Assembly: GCA_022824925.1 (NCBI GenBank) | Contig: JAJDYW010000027.1 | Coordinates: forward strand, 1-64,000 | DNA: 64,000 nt | Origin: Dehalococcoidia bacterium | Lineage (GTDB): Bacteria > Chloroflexota > Dehalococcoidia > Tepidiformales > Tepidiformaceae | Reading direction: 5' to 3' | In this document: positions 8,647 to 18,565 of the stretch, piece after piece | Layout: each line of letters starts with the position of its first letter | Position numbering within the stretch: position 1 is the stretch's first letter | Position numbers and translations under genes: made by a program | Notes under the pieces: generated by a model | Told to the model about the DNA's origin: nothing | Database searches by the model: none | What the model saw: the letters and a program-made list of their open reading frames with translations, nothing else

Positions 8647-10347
8647 CTAGCCCGAGCCGTGGCGCAGCAGCTTGCCGCTCGTTGCGCCCGTGCACTCGCC
8701 GTCCACGAACGTCTCCTCGCCGTTGACCATGATGTGGCGGTAGCCGTGCGGCTTCCGGATGAGGCGCCATGCGCCCGCCGGGTAGTCGTACGCCTTCTCC
8801 ACCTCGCCCATCTCGAGGTTCTCCAGGTCGTAGATGACGATGTCGGCGGGAGCGCCCTCGCGGATCGTGCCGCGGTCGCGGAAGCCCGCCGCCAGCGCCG
8901 GGTAGGCGCTCAGGCGCCAGTGCGCCTCCTCGAGGCTCATCATCTCGTGGTCGCGGACCAGCAGGGCCAGATACTCGGTCGGATAGCGGCCCAGCGTGAT
9001 GAACTTCGTGTGCGCGCCCCCGTCGGAGACGCCCGGCAGGGCGAAGGCGGAGGTCGCCATCTTCTTCATGGCCTCCACGTCCATCTTCTGCGGGGCCGTC
9101 ACGAAGAGCGCCTTCATGTCGTCCTCGAGGGCGATGTCGAGCATCGCATCGATGACGTGCACGCCCCGCTCCTTCGCGACCTCGCCGCAGGTCCAGCCCG
9201 TGTAGCGGTCCAGCTCGGGCTTGTGCAGCTCGCCGATGATCAGGTCGTTGAAGTTGAGGACGACGCCCGCGCCGCCCTCCGACCAGTCGCCGCCCTCGTC
9301 CTTGATCGCCTGGCGAAGCGCCGGGTCGGCCATCTTCGCCGCCCGCTCCTCGACCGTGCCGAGCGTCATCTCGCGCCAGGCCGGACTGGAGTCGAACAGG
9401 TTCCACTCCTCGAAGGTGAACTGGAAGTTGTTCTCCGCCGTCAGCGCCTGCCCGAAGATGCGCGTGCCGCGGGCGTTGCAATCGTCCAGCCACTGCATCG
9501 CCTGCTCGTAGCCCGGCATGGCGATGCCGTGCTGGTCGGTGAAGACCGCGAGCACGTTCCAGATGACCGGCCGGCCGCTCTCGTCGGCCAGCTTCTCGGT
9601 CAGGTCCTGGCTCGCGCCGATGCACTGGATGAAGCCGCGGCCCACGTCGCGCAGCACCCCCGCGAAGGAGAGCAGGTCGCTCTCCGTCATCAGGTTCGTG
9701 ATCATGAGCGTGCCGTCGTAGTCACGCTGCACGTCGTTCTCGCCGATCTGGGCCGACCAGCCGCAGCCGCCCGCCTCCAGACCTTCCTTCATCAGGCGGT
9801 GCATCTCCGCCATCTCCGCCTCGTTGGCGGGACGGCTCTTCGCCGCTTCCATACCCATGACGTAGGCCATCAGCGGGTTGAGGGGCATGTAGCTGAGCAT
9901 GTTCACGCCCTTGGGCGTGCGGTCGAGGCTGTCGAGGAACTCGGGATAGGTCTCCCAGTCCCAGGGCATCCCCTCGCGCATCGATTCCAGCGGAACCGCC
10001 TCGTTGCGCGACATCGTCAGCATGGCGCGGTCCTGGTCCTCGGGCTTGCAGGGCGCGAACCCGAAGCCGCAGTTCCCGATCGCCACCGACGTCACCCCGT
10101 GCCAGCCCGAGATCGAGCACCACGGGTCCCAGAACACCTGCGAGTCGTAGTGCGTATGCAGGTCGACGAAGCCGGGCACGACGTTGAGCCCGCTGGCGTC
10201 GATCACCTTGCCCGCGCTGGACGTGTGGATCTTGCCGCCGATGCTGGCGATCAGGCCGTCCTTGATGCCGATGTCGCCGCTGAAGCGCGGCGTCTGCTGG
10301 CCGTCGAAGATGGTTCCGCCCTTGATGACGGTGTCGAATTCAGGCAT
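8647..10347 (-). CDS. amidohydrolase, N-acyl-D-amino-acid deacylase family
   Basis: A 566-residue metal-dependent amidohydrolase. The N-terminal beta-sandwich carries DTVIKGGTIFDG; the metal motif DLHTHYDSQ is at about residues 65-73; GNCGFGFAPC at about 94-103 is the signature of D-aminoacylase/N-acyl-D-glutamate deacylase relatives; DGGAHTKF near residue 435 supplies the late Asp and His; the C-terminal sandwich ends GEETFVDGECTGATSGKLLR. I chose ATG 10347 because AGGAGA precedes it at good distance; longer versions start in non-conserved sequence. Expected reaction is hydrolysis of an N-acyl or cyclic amide; substrate unproven. It is transcribed divergently from another amidohydrolase at 10509 and ends in a strong terminator. 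Confidence 0.9.
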   Translation of the reverse strand: MPEFDTVIKGGTIFDGQQTPRFSGDIGIKDGLIASIGGKIHTSSAGKVIDASGLNVVPGFVDLHTHYDSQVFWDPWCSISGWHGVTSVAIGNCGFGFAPCKPEDQDRAMLTMSRNEAVPLESMREGMPWDWETYPEFLDSLDRTPKGVNMLSYMPLNPLMAYVMGMEAAKSRPANEAEMAEMHRLMKEGLEAGGCGWSAQIGENDVQRDYDGTLMITNLMTESDLLSFAGVLRDVGRGFIQCIGASQDLTEKLADESGRPVIWNVLAVFTDQHGIAMPGYEQAMQWLDDCNARGTRIFGQALTAENNFQFTFEEWNLFDSSPAWREMTLGTVEERAAKMADPALRQAIKDEGGDWSEGGAGVVLNFNDLIIGELHKPELDRYTGWTCGEVAKERGVHVIDAMLDIALEDDMKALFVTAPQKMDVEAMKKMATSAFALPGVSDGGAHTKFITLGRYPTEYLALLVRDHEMMSLEEAHWRLSAYPALAAGFRDRGTIREGAPADIVIYDLENLEMGEVEKAYDYPAGAWRLIRKPHGYRHIMVNGEETFVDGECTGATSGKLLRHGSG

Positions 10348-10385
10348 GGCTGTTCTCCTGGAACTGGGGGTTCGTCGTTGTCGCC

Positions 10386-10391
10386 AGTGTA
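10386..10391 (-). promoter_or_regulatory. candidate -10 box for the deacylase gene
   Basis: TACACT on the minus strand, giving a leader of about 33 bases that contains the AGGAGA ribosome site of the gene at 10347. No good -35 was found, so support is moderate. Confidence 0.4.
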
Positions 10392-10473
10392 CGGCCCCGC
10401 GCAACCGGCGGTTGGTGGGAACCCACAGCCTACGCCATCTCCCCCTGCGGTGGCGATGGCCCTCCCCGCGGAA

Positions 10474-10479
10474 TATCCT
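10474..10479 (+). promoter_or_regulatory. candidate -10 box for the amidohydrolase at 10509
   Basis: TATCCT, about 30 bases upstream of the ATG at 10509, within the 161-base divergent intergenic region. The implied leader contains CCCGGAG as a ribosome site. The -35 is weak. Confidence 0.35.
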
Positions 10480-10508
10480 TCCCCCACAGCCTGGCCCGGA
10501 GCCTCCCC

Positions 10509-11627
10509 ATGACCGCGACCGCCATCCCCCCCATCGCCTGGCCCGTCGACCGCGAGATCCCCGACCTCGACTGGCAGCCCCCCGCCGGCACCCGCGTCGT
10601 CTCCGCCGACGACCACTGGCTCGAACCCCCCGACCTTTTCGTCGACCGCATGCCCGTGAAGTTCCGCGACCGCGCCCCGAAGGTCTGGCGCGACGAGACC
10701 GGCACGCACCTCGAGTGCGAAGGCCGCAACCTCGACTCCGTGGGCCAGAACCTGAACCTCACGCAGGGCCGCCCCGGCATGGGCGAGATCGAGCAGCGCG
10801 TCCCCGACATGGACGCCGAGGGGCTCGACGCCGGCCTCATCTTCGCGCAGGTCTCCATGGCCCTCTTCTCGCTCGAGGACGAGGAGCTCATGGTCGCCGC
10901 CTACGACGCCTACAACGAGGGCCTCGCCGAGTTCTGCGCGGGCATGCCCGGACGCCTCTACGGCGTCGGCATCCTCCCCACCATCTACAGCCCCGAGCGC
11001 ACCGCCGACTACATCCAGAAGCTGAAGGCGTGGGGCTACGTGGCCATGCAGATCCCCTCCTACCCCCGCGCCGAGCGCGTCTGGTACAACGGCTCGAAGT
11101 GGGACGTGATGTGGGACGCCATCGAGGCGAGCGGCATCCCCCTCTCCTTCCACATCGGCGAGAACCCCAACTACCGCGGCCGGGGCGCCCTCGGCACCTA
11201 CCTCACCACCGGCTTCCAGCCCTTCCGCCGCCTCTGGTCGCTGCTCACCTTCTCCGGCACGCTGGAGCGCCACCCCGATATGAACGTGGTCTTCACCGAG
11301 GGCGGCATCTCCTGGGTTCCCGCCGCCCTCTACGACGCCGACAAGACCTACCGCCAGTTCGAGAGCGAGATGAAGCCCCGGCTCGCCGAGATGCCCAGCT
11401 ACTACTGGCACCGCCAGTGCTACGCCACCTTCATGGACGACCCCAGCGGCATCAAGCTCCTCGACGACATCGGCCCCGAGCACGCCCTCTGGTCGGCCGA
11501 CTACCCCCACCCCGAGAGCACCCTGGGCGAGTCCCGCAGCCTCGTGAAGTCCTTCTTCGACGCCCTCCCCGAGCACCAGGCGAAGGCCATCGTCGGCGGC
11601 AACGCCGCAAGGCTGTGGGGTATCTAG
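10509..11627 (+). CDS. amidohydrolase family 2 metal-dependent hydrolase
   Basis: A 372-residue TIM-barrel protein of the amidohydrolase-2 (ACMSD/gamma-resorcylate decarboxylase-like) family, COG2159. The N-terminal motif is SADDHWLEPPDLF at about residues 32-44, where relatives often have HxH. Further features are FHIGENPNYRG (about 216), TEGGISWVPAALYDADKTY (about 262) and ALWSADYPHPEST (about 330), which supplies the late metal-binding Asp. Such proteins hydrolyse or decarboxylate small carboxylates or aromatics and recur in aromatic degradation clusters. The ATG has CCCGGAG just upstream. Divergent placement from another amidohydrolase suggests shared control; substrate cannot be told. 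Confidence 0.87.
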   Translation: MTATAIPPIAWPVDREIPDLDWQPPAGTRVVSADDHWLEPPDLFVDRMPVKFRDRAPKVWRDETGTHLECEGRNLDSVGQNLNLTQGRPGMGEIEQRVPDMDAEGLDAGLIFAQVSMALFSLEDEELMVAAYDAYNEGLAEFCAGMPGRLYGVGILPTIYSPERTADYIQKLKAWGYVAMQIPSYPRAERVWYNGSKWDVMWDAIEASGIPLSFHIGENPNYRGRGALGTYLTTGFQPFRRLWSLLTFSGTLERHPDMNVVFTEGGISWVPAALYDADKTYRQFESEMKPRLAEMPSYYWHRQCYATFMDDPSGIKLLDDIGPEHALWSADYPHPESTLGESRSLVKSFFDALPEHQAKAIVGGNAARLWGI

Positions 11628-11638
11628 CGTTCCACGGG

Positions 11639-12343
11639 TCAAGAGACGAGCAGGCCGAGCCGGCCTAGCAGCTCAGCAAGCTCGGAAACGGTCCTGACTT
11701 CGTGGTCGGGGACTTCCTCCCACGTCCGCGGCTGCTGACCGGCGTGCCTGCCCGTCCTGAAGAGGACGGTTGTCATGCCGAGCAGGTTCGCCGGGACCAT
11801 GTCGGCGTCAACGCGATCCCCGATCACGAGGCACTCGTCGGGCTTGGTCTCCAGCGCCGAAGCCGCGTTGAGGAAGACCTCGGGGTTGGGCTTTCGGAGG
11901 GGTGGGTCGCGAGGCGGCGCGAACGTGAAGCAGTGGTCCAGGTCGAAGCGGGCGAGGTCGGCCCGCACCCGCGCCGGCTCGTTGTTCGTCACGAGCCCCT
12001 GCGGTGTCCCGCTGCGGTGCAGCGACTGGATGAGGCTGTCCACGCCTTCCCGCAGTTCGAGCCCTCCGCGGCTCGCGTGCCGGCGCTCGCTACCGGCCGC
12101 CACCCGGGCATAGACCGGCTCCGCCACCTCCGCCCGGAACGAGCTGAGCTTCCACACGACCGCTGTGTAGGCATTGGGCGCAAAGGACTCCACGGCCCAG
12201 CGCGAGGCTTCCAGGAAGTCGGCCTCGGACCACGTTACGCCCGCTTCCGCCAAGGCGTTCTTGATGTCCTCGTCGATGAGGCGCTCGTATACGGTCTCCT
12301 GGTCGATGGGCCCGCCCATGTCCCAGAGGACGGCTCGCAACAT
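11639..12343 (-). CDS. HAD superfamily hydrolase
   Basis: A 234-residue haloacid-dehalogenase-type protein. Motif I is WDMGGPID near residue 7, so the nucleophile Asp is present but the second Asp of the usual DxD phosphatase motif is Gly. Motif II is GLVTNNEP (about 135), motif III KPNPEVF (about 172), and motif IV GDRVDADMV (about 195). A helical cap of type I lies between motifs I and II. The unusual motif I fits dehalogenase-like or degenerate members as well as phosphatases. The gene starts seven bases after the stop of the M20 peptidase gene and is probably the last gene of that operon. Substrate unknown. Confidence 0.85.
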   Translation of the reverse strand: MLRAVLWDMGGPIDQETVYERLIDEDIKNALAEAGVTWSEADFLEASRWAVESFAPNAYTAVVWKLSSFRAEVAEPVYARVAAGSERRHASRGGLELREGVDSLIQSLHRSGTPQGLVTNNEPARVRADLARFDLDHCFTFAPPRDPPLRKPNPEVFLNAASALETKPDECLVIGDRVDADMVPANLLGMTTVLFRTGRHAGQQPRTWEEVPDHEVRTVSELAELLGRLGLLVS

Positions 12344-12350
12344 CCCCCGG

Positions 12351-13547
12351 CTAGCCCCCCAGCTCCGCCAGCGACCCCTCGATCAGCCGCATCCCGAACT
12401 CCATCCCCAGGGGGATGGCGCGTTCGTCGATGATGAAGCCCGGGTCGTGGTGGCGGCCCGCCTCGCCGTTCACCTCGTTGCGCGCCCCCAGCCAGAAGTA
12501 GCACCCCGGTCGCGCTTCCAGGAAGTACGCCATGTCCTCCGCCCCCATCCCCCGCGAGACGCGCGCCGGCGCCCCGAAGTAGCGCTCCCCCTCCGCCTCC
12601 ACGAAGGCCGTCACCGCCGCGTCGTTCACCAGCGGTGGACAGCTCGTGTTGTGCTTGATCTCGGCCGTCGCCCCGAACGCCGCGCACACCCCCCCGACCA
12701 CCTCCTCCACCTTCGCCAGCATGCGCCCCCGCACGCGGTCGCTGTAGGTGCGAATCGTGCCCCGCAGCTCCGCCGATTCCGCGATCACGTTCCCACGGAA
12801 GCCCGCCTCCAGCTTCCCGATCGTCAGGACGGCCGTCTCCAGCGGCGGCAGCGAGCGGCTCACCACCGTCTGCAGCGCCGTGATCACGTGCGCCGCCACC
12901 ACCACCGCGTCCACCGACTGGTGCGGGGAGGCCGCGTGCCCGCCCCGCCCCGTGATCGTGATGCGCAGGCTCGTCGGCGAGGCGAAGAACGGCCCCGGCG
13001 CCACGTTGATCTCGCCTACCGGCACGTCCGCGCTGATGTGCAGTCCCAGGCAGCGGGCCACGTTCGGCTTCTCCAGGATGCCTTCCTGGATGCACAGCGC
13101 CGCCCCGCCCGAGGCCTCCTCCGCCGGCTGGAAGACGAAGCGCACGCTCCCCGCCAGCGACTCCCGCGCCTGCGAGGCGACCTGCGCCAGCCCCAGCCCG
13201 ATGGCCGCGTGCGTGTCGTGCCCGCAGGCGTGCATCACGCCCTCGTTCTCCGAGGCGAACGGCACCCCCGACTTCTCCGGCACGGGTAGCGCGTCGATGT
13301 CCGCCCGCCAGAGCACGCAGGGGCCCTTCTTGCCGCCCTTCACGAGGGCCGTCGCGCCCGTGTTCGCGATGGGGCGCACGTCCTCCAGGTCCAGCTTCCC
13401 GAGCTCCTCGAGGATGACGCGCTGCGTGCGCTCCTCCTTCCAGGAGAGCTCGGGGTGCCGGTGCAGGTCGCGACGCACCGCGATCACATCGTCGGTGATG
13501 CGCTCGACCTCCGGGCGCACGGGCGGGAGTTTCCTTCGGCGGCTCAC
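12351..13547 (-). CDS. M20 family amidohydrolase/peptidase (hippurate hydrolase-like)
   Basis: A 398-residue M20D metallo-amidohydrolase, the family of hippurate and indole-acetyl-amino-acid hydrolases. Visible motifs are RRDLHRHPELSWKE (about 25), WRADIDALPV (about 75), ACGHDTHAAIG (about 100, metal His), FQPAEEASGGA (about 135, catalytic Glu), GLHIS (about 165), and GGHAASPH at the start of the dimerisation domain. The GTG start at 13547 overlaps the stop of the YkgJ-like gene (GTGA), indicating coupling; a longer reading frame upstream lies inside that gene in another frame. It should remove an acyl group from an N-acyl amino acid. The HAD gene follows in the same operon. Confidence 0.9.
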   Translation of the reverse strand: MSRRRKLPPVRPEVERITDDVIAVRRDLHRHPELSWKEERTQRVILEELGKLDLEDVRPIANTGATALVKGGKKGPCVLWRADIDALPVPEKSGVPFASENEGVMHACGHDTHAAIGLGLAQVASQARESLAGSVRFVFQPAEEASGGAALCIQEGILEKPNVARCLGLHISADVPVGEINVAPGPFFASPTSLRITITGRGGHAASPHQSVDAVVVAAHVITALQTVVSRSLPPLETAVLTIGKLEAGFRGNVIAESAELRGTIRTYSDRVRGRMLAKVEEVVGGVCAAFGATAEIKHNTSCPPLVNDAAVTAFVEAEGERYFGAPARVSRGMGAEDMAYFLEARPGCYFWLGARNEVNGEAGRHHDPGFIIDERAIPLGMEFGMRLIEGSLAELGG

Positions 13548-14152
13548 GGTGGCGAGCTTACCACCTCGCCCGGACCCCGCCGGGAGAGCGCGTACGTGTC
13601 CCGCAGCAGCCCCGCCCACGCCTTTTCCGTCGAAGGCGGCCCGGTGAACCCGGGGCACTGGTCGTGGCGCAGCAGCAGCGGCAGGAACCCCTCCGCCGTC
13701 CGCCCCGCGGCCACCGCCTCCACCGCCCGCCGCCCCGCCTCGGCCGAGGGCTGCGCCGCCCGCCCGCTGCCCGTCTCGACGAACACCACCTGGTGCGGGT
13801 ACGACCGGCAGGGATGCGGCCGTGCGTCGTACTGCTCGCAGGTCAGCTCTTCGGTAAGGAAGACGCAGTGCCCCTCGCGACGCCCCAGCACGAACGGCGC
13901 CGCCAGCGGCAGGGCGATCGGCTCCCCGTCCTCGCTCTCGAGGAAGCGGTCGCCGGGCCAGCCCGTCGCCGTCCGCAGCCGCTCCGCCTCCTCCCCGTCG
14001 AGCGACACGTTGAACGCGCGGCAGCAGTAGGCGTCGCACTCGTGCGGCTGGCAGAGGAAGCCGGGGTCGCCCGGCAGCACCAGCCGGTAGCTCCCGTAGC
14101 GCTCCCGGACCTGCGCCCAGGCGGCTTCCAGCTCGGCCCTGCGGATCGCCAT
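13544..14152 (-). CDS. YkgJ family cysteine-cluster protein
   Basis: A 202-residue protein with the CxxxxCxxxCC pattern of the YkgJ/UPF0153 family (CQPHECDAYCCR at about residues 34-45), a further Cys in EELTCEQYDARPHPCRSYPH (about 100-118) and a last Cys in HDQCPGF (about 165). These Cys residues are thought to bind a metal or Fe-S cluster; the biochemical role of the family is not settled. The gene opens a three-gene unit with the M20 peptidase and the HAD hydrolase. The ATG has TAGGCT six bases upstream and no ribosome site, so the mRNA is probably leaderless. Confidence 0.85.
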   Translation of the reverse strand: MAIRRAELEAAWAQVRERYGSYRLVLPGDPGFLCQPHECDAYCCRAFNVSLDGEEAERLRTATGWPGDRFLESEDGEPIALPLAAPFVLGRREGHCVFLTEELTCEQYDARPHPCRSYPHQVVFVETGSGRAAQPSAEAGRRAVEAVAAGRTAEGFLPLLLRHDQCPGFTGPPSTEKAWAGLLRDTYALSRRGPGEVVSSPP

Positions 14153-14158
14153 CCCGGC

Positions 14159-14164
14159 AGCCTA
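14159..14164 (-). promoter_or_regulatory. -10 box, leaderless start of the YkgJ-like operon
   Basis: TAGGCT on the minus strand, six bases before the ATG at 14152. The upstream gene is divergent (leuA), so the hexamer is not part of a stop codon. -35 not recognisable. Confidence 0.5.
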
Positions 14165-14312
14165 CCGCAGCTTGTGGCGGCCGCGCCGCCCGTGCTTGCG
14201 GCTGAGCCGCCCCCGCGAGAGACTTGACGGAACATGTCCGCCTCTATCGCGGTCCAGGAGTTCGCCCTCGCCCCGGTCTCGCCGGGGCGCAGCCTCCGGC
14301 GAGCGTAGCGCC

Positions 14313-14336
14313 GCGGCCCCTCCCCTGAGGGGCCGC
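14313..14336 (+). promoter_or_regulatory. hairpin in the leuA leader, possible attenuator
   Basis: GCGGCCCCTC (14313-14322), a CCCT loop, and GAGGGGCCGC (14327-14336) form a perfect 10-bp stem in the 270-base region before leuA. GTTCGATCC follows, which is not a proper T-run. The preceding AGCGCCGCGG vaguely resembles a T-box core, but specifier loop and other T-box elements were not found. Attenuation of leuA is plausible, not shown. Confidence 0.4.
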
Positions 14337-14422
14337 GTTCGATCCCGATAGCCCGGCAGCCCGATACCTCGCGCCGCACCCGCGCGAAACGGGCCTGAGC
14401 ATCCCCCGGAGGAGCCCGCCTG

Positions 14423-15979
<1,557 letters not shown>

Positions 15980-16046
15980 TCCCGGGACCGGGCAAGCGGG
16001 CCGGCGGCGGGCGCCGCAGGCGCTCGCCGCCGTCGCGCTCCTGCTC

Positions 16047-16580
16047 GTGGCGGTCACGCTGCTCGCCGGGTGCACGCGCGACAAGTCGTGGCTGACGTCG
16101 CCCTCGGCGAAGGCGCTCCTCGGGGTTACCGCCCCCGCCCTCCTCGCCTTCGACCCGACGGAGCGGCCGCCCGACCCGGTCCCTGCCCCGGAAGGCTGGC
16201 GGCTCACCGTCGACCTCGCCCGCTTCGGCGAGCTCGAGGGCGGCACCCCCGCCCTCGCCATCCTCCTCGATATCGACAGCGAACCCGGCGCCTCCATGGA
16301 CCTCTGGCTTTCCGACGGCAACGGGCCGATCGCGCGCTGGTCGGGCGGCTCGACGGAGGACTACCGGGGCGACGCCTGCTTCCAGCTCCCCCTCGTGAGC
16401 AAGGACGAGCGCTCCGCCCTCCCCCTCGCCGGCACCACCGACCACACCCTCACCGTCGCCTTTCGGGACGCTACCGGCGCCGTGATCCTGTCGACCACGC
16501 GGGGCATCGCCAGCTTCGTCCCGCAGCTCGAGGGCTCCCCCGGCGGCGAGGTCTTCCGCAACCTCCTTGCCTGCCCCTGA
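16047..16580 (+). CDS. putative lipoprotein; start codon unclear
   Basis: The frame codes for a lipobox, LLAGC, followed by a globular part of about 165 residues with no recognised domain. The only conventional start (GTG 16047) leaves just eight residues before the lipobox, too short for a signal peptide. Reading the same frame upstream gives RRRAPQALAAVALLLVAVTL, an ideal lipoprotein signal, without ATG, GTG or TTG; ATA at 15972 or CTG at 16041 are the visible alternatives, the former overlapping the leuA stop with GGGAG in front. The gene follows leuA closely. A weak hairpin (GCCGGC at 16637-16642 and 16652-16657, then AGTTT) lies downstream. Function unknown; probably membrane-anchored outside the cytoplasm. 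Confidence 0.6.
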   Translation: MAVTLLAGCTRDKSWLTSPSAKALLGVTAPALLAFDPTERPPDPVPAPEGWRLTVDLARFGELEGGTPALAILLDIDSEPGASMDLWLSDGNGPIARWSGGSTEDYRGDACFQLPLVSKDERSALPLAGTTDHTLTVAFRDATGAVILSTTRGIASFVPQLEGSPGGEVFRNLLACP

Positions 16581-16703
16581 GGGGTGGGCGTCCTAGCCCC
16601 CGCCGTCCGTCGGGCACGGGGGTGGACCGGATGCGTGCCGGCTGGCGAAGCGCCGGCAGTTTCGCCCGGCGGTCGGGTAGGGAAACCCCCCGGTGGCGGG
16701 TCC

Positions 16704-16709
16704 TAGGAT
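16704..16709 (+). promoter_or_regulatory. -10 box, leaderless start of the LuxR-peptidase gene
   Basis: TAGGAT exactly six bases before the ATG at 16716. No ribosome site and no clear -35. The upstream gene ended 123 bases earlier, so the hexamer is not a stop codon artefact. Confidence 0.55.
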
Positions 16710-16715
16710 GGCGCC

Positions 16716-18458
16716 ATGGAACGTAATCGCGGTGGACGTCCCCGCCATCCCGACATCCTGACGCCGGCGGAGTGGCGCGTGCTCGATGAGCTGCGCGAGG
16801 GCGGCACGAACGCCGAAATCGCCGTGCGCCTCGGCGTCAGCCCGGACGCCGTCAAGTACCACGTCTCGAACATGCTCGGGAAGCTGGAGCTCAAGAGCCG
16901 CCACCAGCTCGCGTCGTGGCAGCCCCCCCGCAAGCGACTGCGTCTGTTACGGGGCCTGACCGTCCCGCCCGCACTGGCGTCCCTTGGCAAACCCGCTCTG
17001 TGGACGGGCGCGGCGCTGGCGGGGACGGCCGTCGTTGCTGGCATCGCTGCTGTTCTGCTGGCAGGTCCCGGGGACGGGGAGTCGCCTCGGAGCCTGGCCG
17101 TGCTCGGCGCCGTGTCCGAACCTGCGGAATCCCGCCCGGGAGCCGCGTCCAGTACCGGAGCGGCTGCCGCTGCCACGCCAACCCCGCAGTCCGGGTCTGC
17201 ACCGGAAGCCGGTGCCCCTCCGGAGCCGACCCCAACGCCGACACCCACCACGACCCCGGAGTCCGCAGCGCCGGAGGCCACGCCCACACCCGAGCCGACG
17301 CCGGAGGCCACACCCACGCCCGACCCGACGCCCGAGCCCACTCCTCCGCCCATCCCCGAGGTAGCTGTCGAGTTCCTTGGCGACTTCTCCCCCGAACAGC
17401 GCGCCCGGTACGAAGAGGAGATACGGGCAGAGTTCGAGAGGATCGCCGTCTTCTTCGCCATCCGTCACGAGTTGATTGCACCGCCCCTGACCATCCGCCT
17501 GGCCCCCGCCGACGATCCAGGTGCGCTGGGCTTCGCCTACGGGGAGGGAGTCATCCACCTCCAGCAAGACCAGTCTCCTGCGGTTACGACGGAGCAGATG
17601 GGCGGATCGGTCACGTTCGAGTCGCCGGAGCTGGCATTCCTCGGCCCCATGGCGCATGAGTATGTCCATGCCCTGCAGGAACAGCTTGGGGGAGTCGGAG
17701 GGCCTCTCTGGATTTCTGAGGGAATGGCCTGGTATCTCGACTCTGTCTACAGGCAGGCAAGCGACGCTCCGGACTTCTTCAAGACCCGCGACTACCTGTG
17801 GTGGCAGGCGAGAGCGGCGACGGACTCGCTCCGCAGCATGGAACGCGAGAACTGGCACTGGGGAATCGGGTACCTCGCCGTTGAGCGGCTCGTTGAACGC
17901 TCCGGGGAAGCCGCCCTGTTCGACTTCTACCGAAACCTCGCCACCGCCTCCACCTGGCAGGAGGCCTTCCAGGACACCTTCGGGCTCGCGCCCGACGACT
18001 TCTACGAGGACTTCGCGGCCTGGCGTGCGGCGGAGGTGCCTCCACCGTCCTGGTACTCGGGAGTCGTCCTCGATCCCGATGGGAATCCCGCAGCGGGAGT
18101 CTACGTTGGCGCTCTGCGATCGGTACCGGGCTCCATGGACGCCGACTCGAGGGACTGGATCACCAGGACCGGCGTGACTGGCGCCGGGGGGGCCTTCCGC
18201 ATGCCTGCCGACCCCGGCCTCGCGGTGCTCGTGATCGGGACGCGGGACTGCGGCGACGTCGGCTTTCTGCATACGGACGGCAGCGTTACTCGCGATCCGG
18301 AGGCGGCGCGCCGCTACACGATCGAGCTCGAAGGCGTGTCGGACATCGAAGTCCGGCTGCCCGGCACTCCCGCAGACCTCTGCACCCCCGAAGAGGCCCT
18401 CACGTGGTCACCCCGGCGAACCATCGGATGGACCGAGGGTGTCGAACCGCCCCCGTAG
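16716..18458 (+). CDS. membrane protein with LuxR-type HTH fused to a zinc metallopeptidase domain
   Basis: A 580-residue multidomain protein. Residues 12-68 form a LuxR/GerE helix-turn-helix (LTPAEWRVLDELREGGTNAE, then VSPDAVKYHVSNMLGKL). A single hydrophobic segment lies at about 94-116. A Pro/Thr-rich spacer with repeated TPTP/EPTPEATPTP occupies about 150-222. The following domain has the gluzincin motif AHEYVHAL (about 313-320) and WISEGMAWYLDS (about 333), giving HExxH plus a downstream Glu. The last part (from about 446) resembles a carboxypeptidase regulatory-like beta domain (GVVLDPDGNPAAGVYVGA). Topology would place the DNA-binding domain inside and the peptidase outside the cell. 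Target genes are unknown; autoregulation is possible. Confidence 0.85.
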   Translation: MERNRGGRPRHPDILTPAEWRVLDELREGGTNAEIAVRLGVSPDAVKYHVSNMLGKLELKSRHQLASWQPPRKRLRLLRGLTVPPALASLGKPALWTGAALAGTAVVAGIAAVLLAGPGDGESPRSLAVLGAVSEPAESRPGAASSTGAAAAATPTPQSGSAPEAGAPPEPTPTPTPTTTPESAAPEATPTPEPTPEATPTPDPTPEPTPPPIPEVAVEFLGDFSPEQRARYEEEIRAEFERIAVFFAIRHELIAPPLTIRLAPADDPGALGFAYGEGVIHLQQDQSPAVTTEQMGGSVTFESPELAFLGPMAHEYVHALQEQLGGVGGPLWISEGMAWYLDSVYRQASDAPDFFKTRDYLWWQARAATDSLRSMERENWHWGIGYLAVERLVERSGEAALFDFYRNLATASTWQEAFQDTFGLAPDDFYEDFAAWRAAEVPPPSWYSGVVLDPDGNPAAGVYVGALRSVPGSMDADSRDWITRTGVTGAGGAFRMPADPGLAVLVIGTRDCGDVGFLHTDGSVTRDPEAARRYTIELEGVSDIEVRLPGTPADLCTPEEALTWSPRRTIGWTEGVEPPP

Positions 18459-18565
18459 CTCCAGACGCCCCCACGCAGGCGCCGGGCGTGCTGCTCGAGC
18501 TGTGCCGCCTGGGCACGACAGTGGAGCCGGAGCGCCGGGGAGCGATGCGGGCGCACCTCGGACTC

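Noticed and set aside
14230..14422. T-box riboswitch before leuA
   Set aside because: Only a faint match to the T-box core near the hairpin; no specifier loop or stem I motifs could be found.
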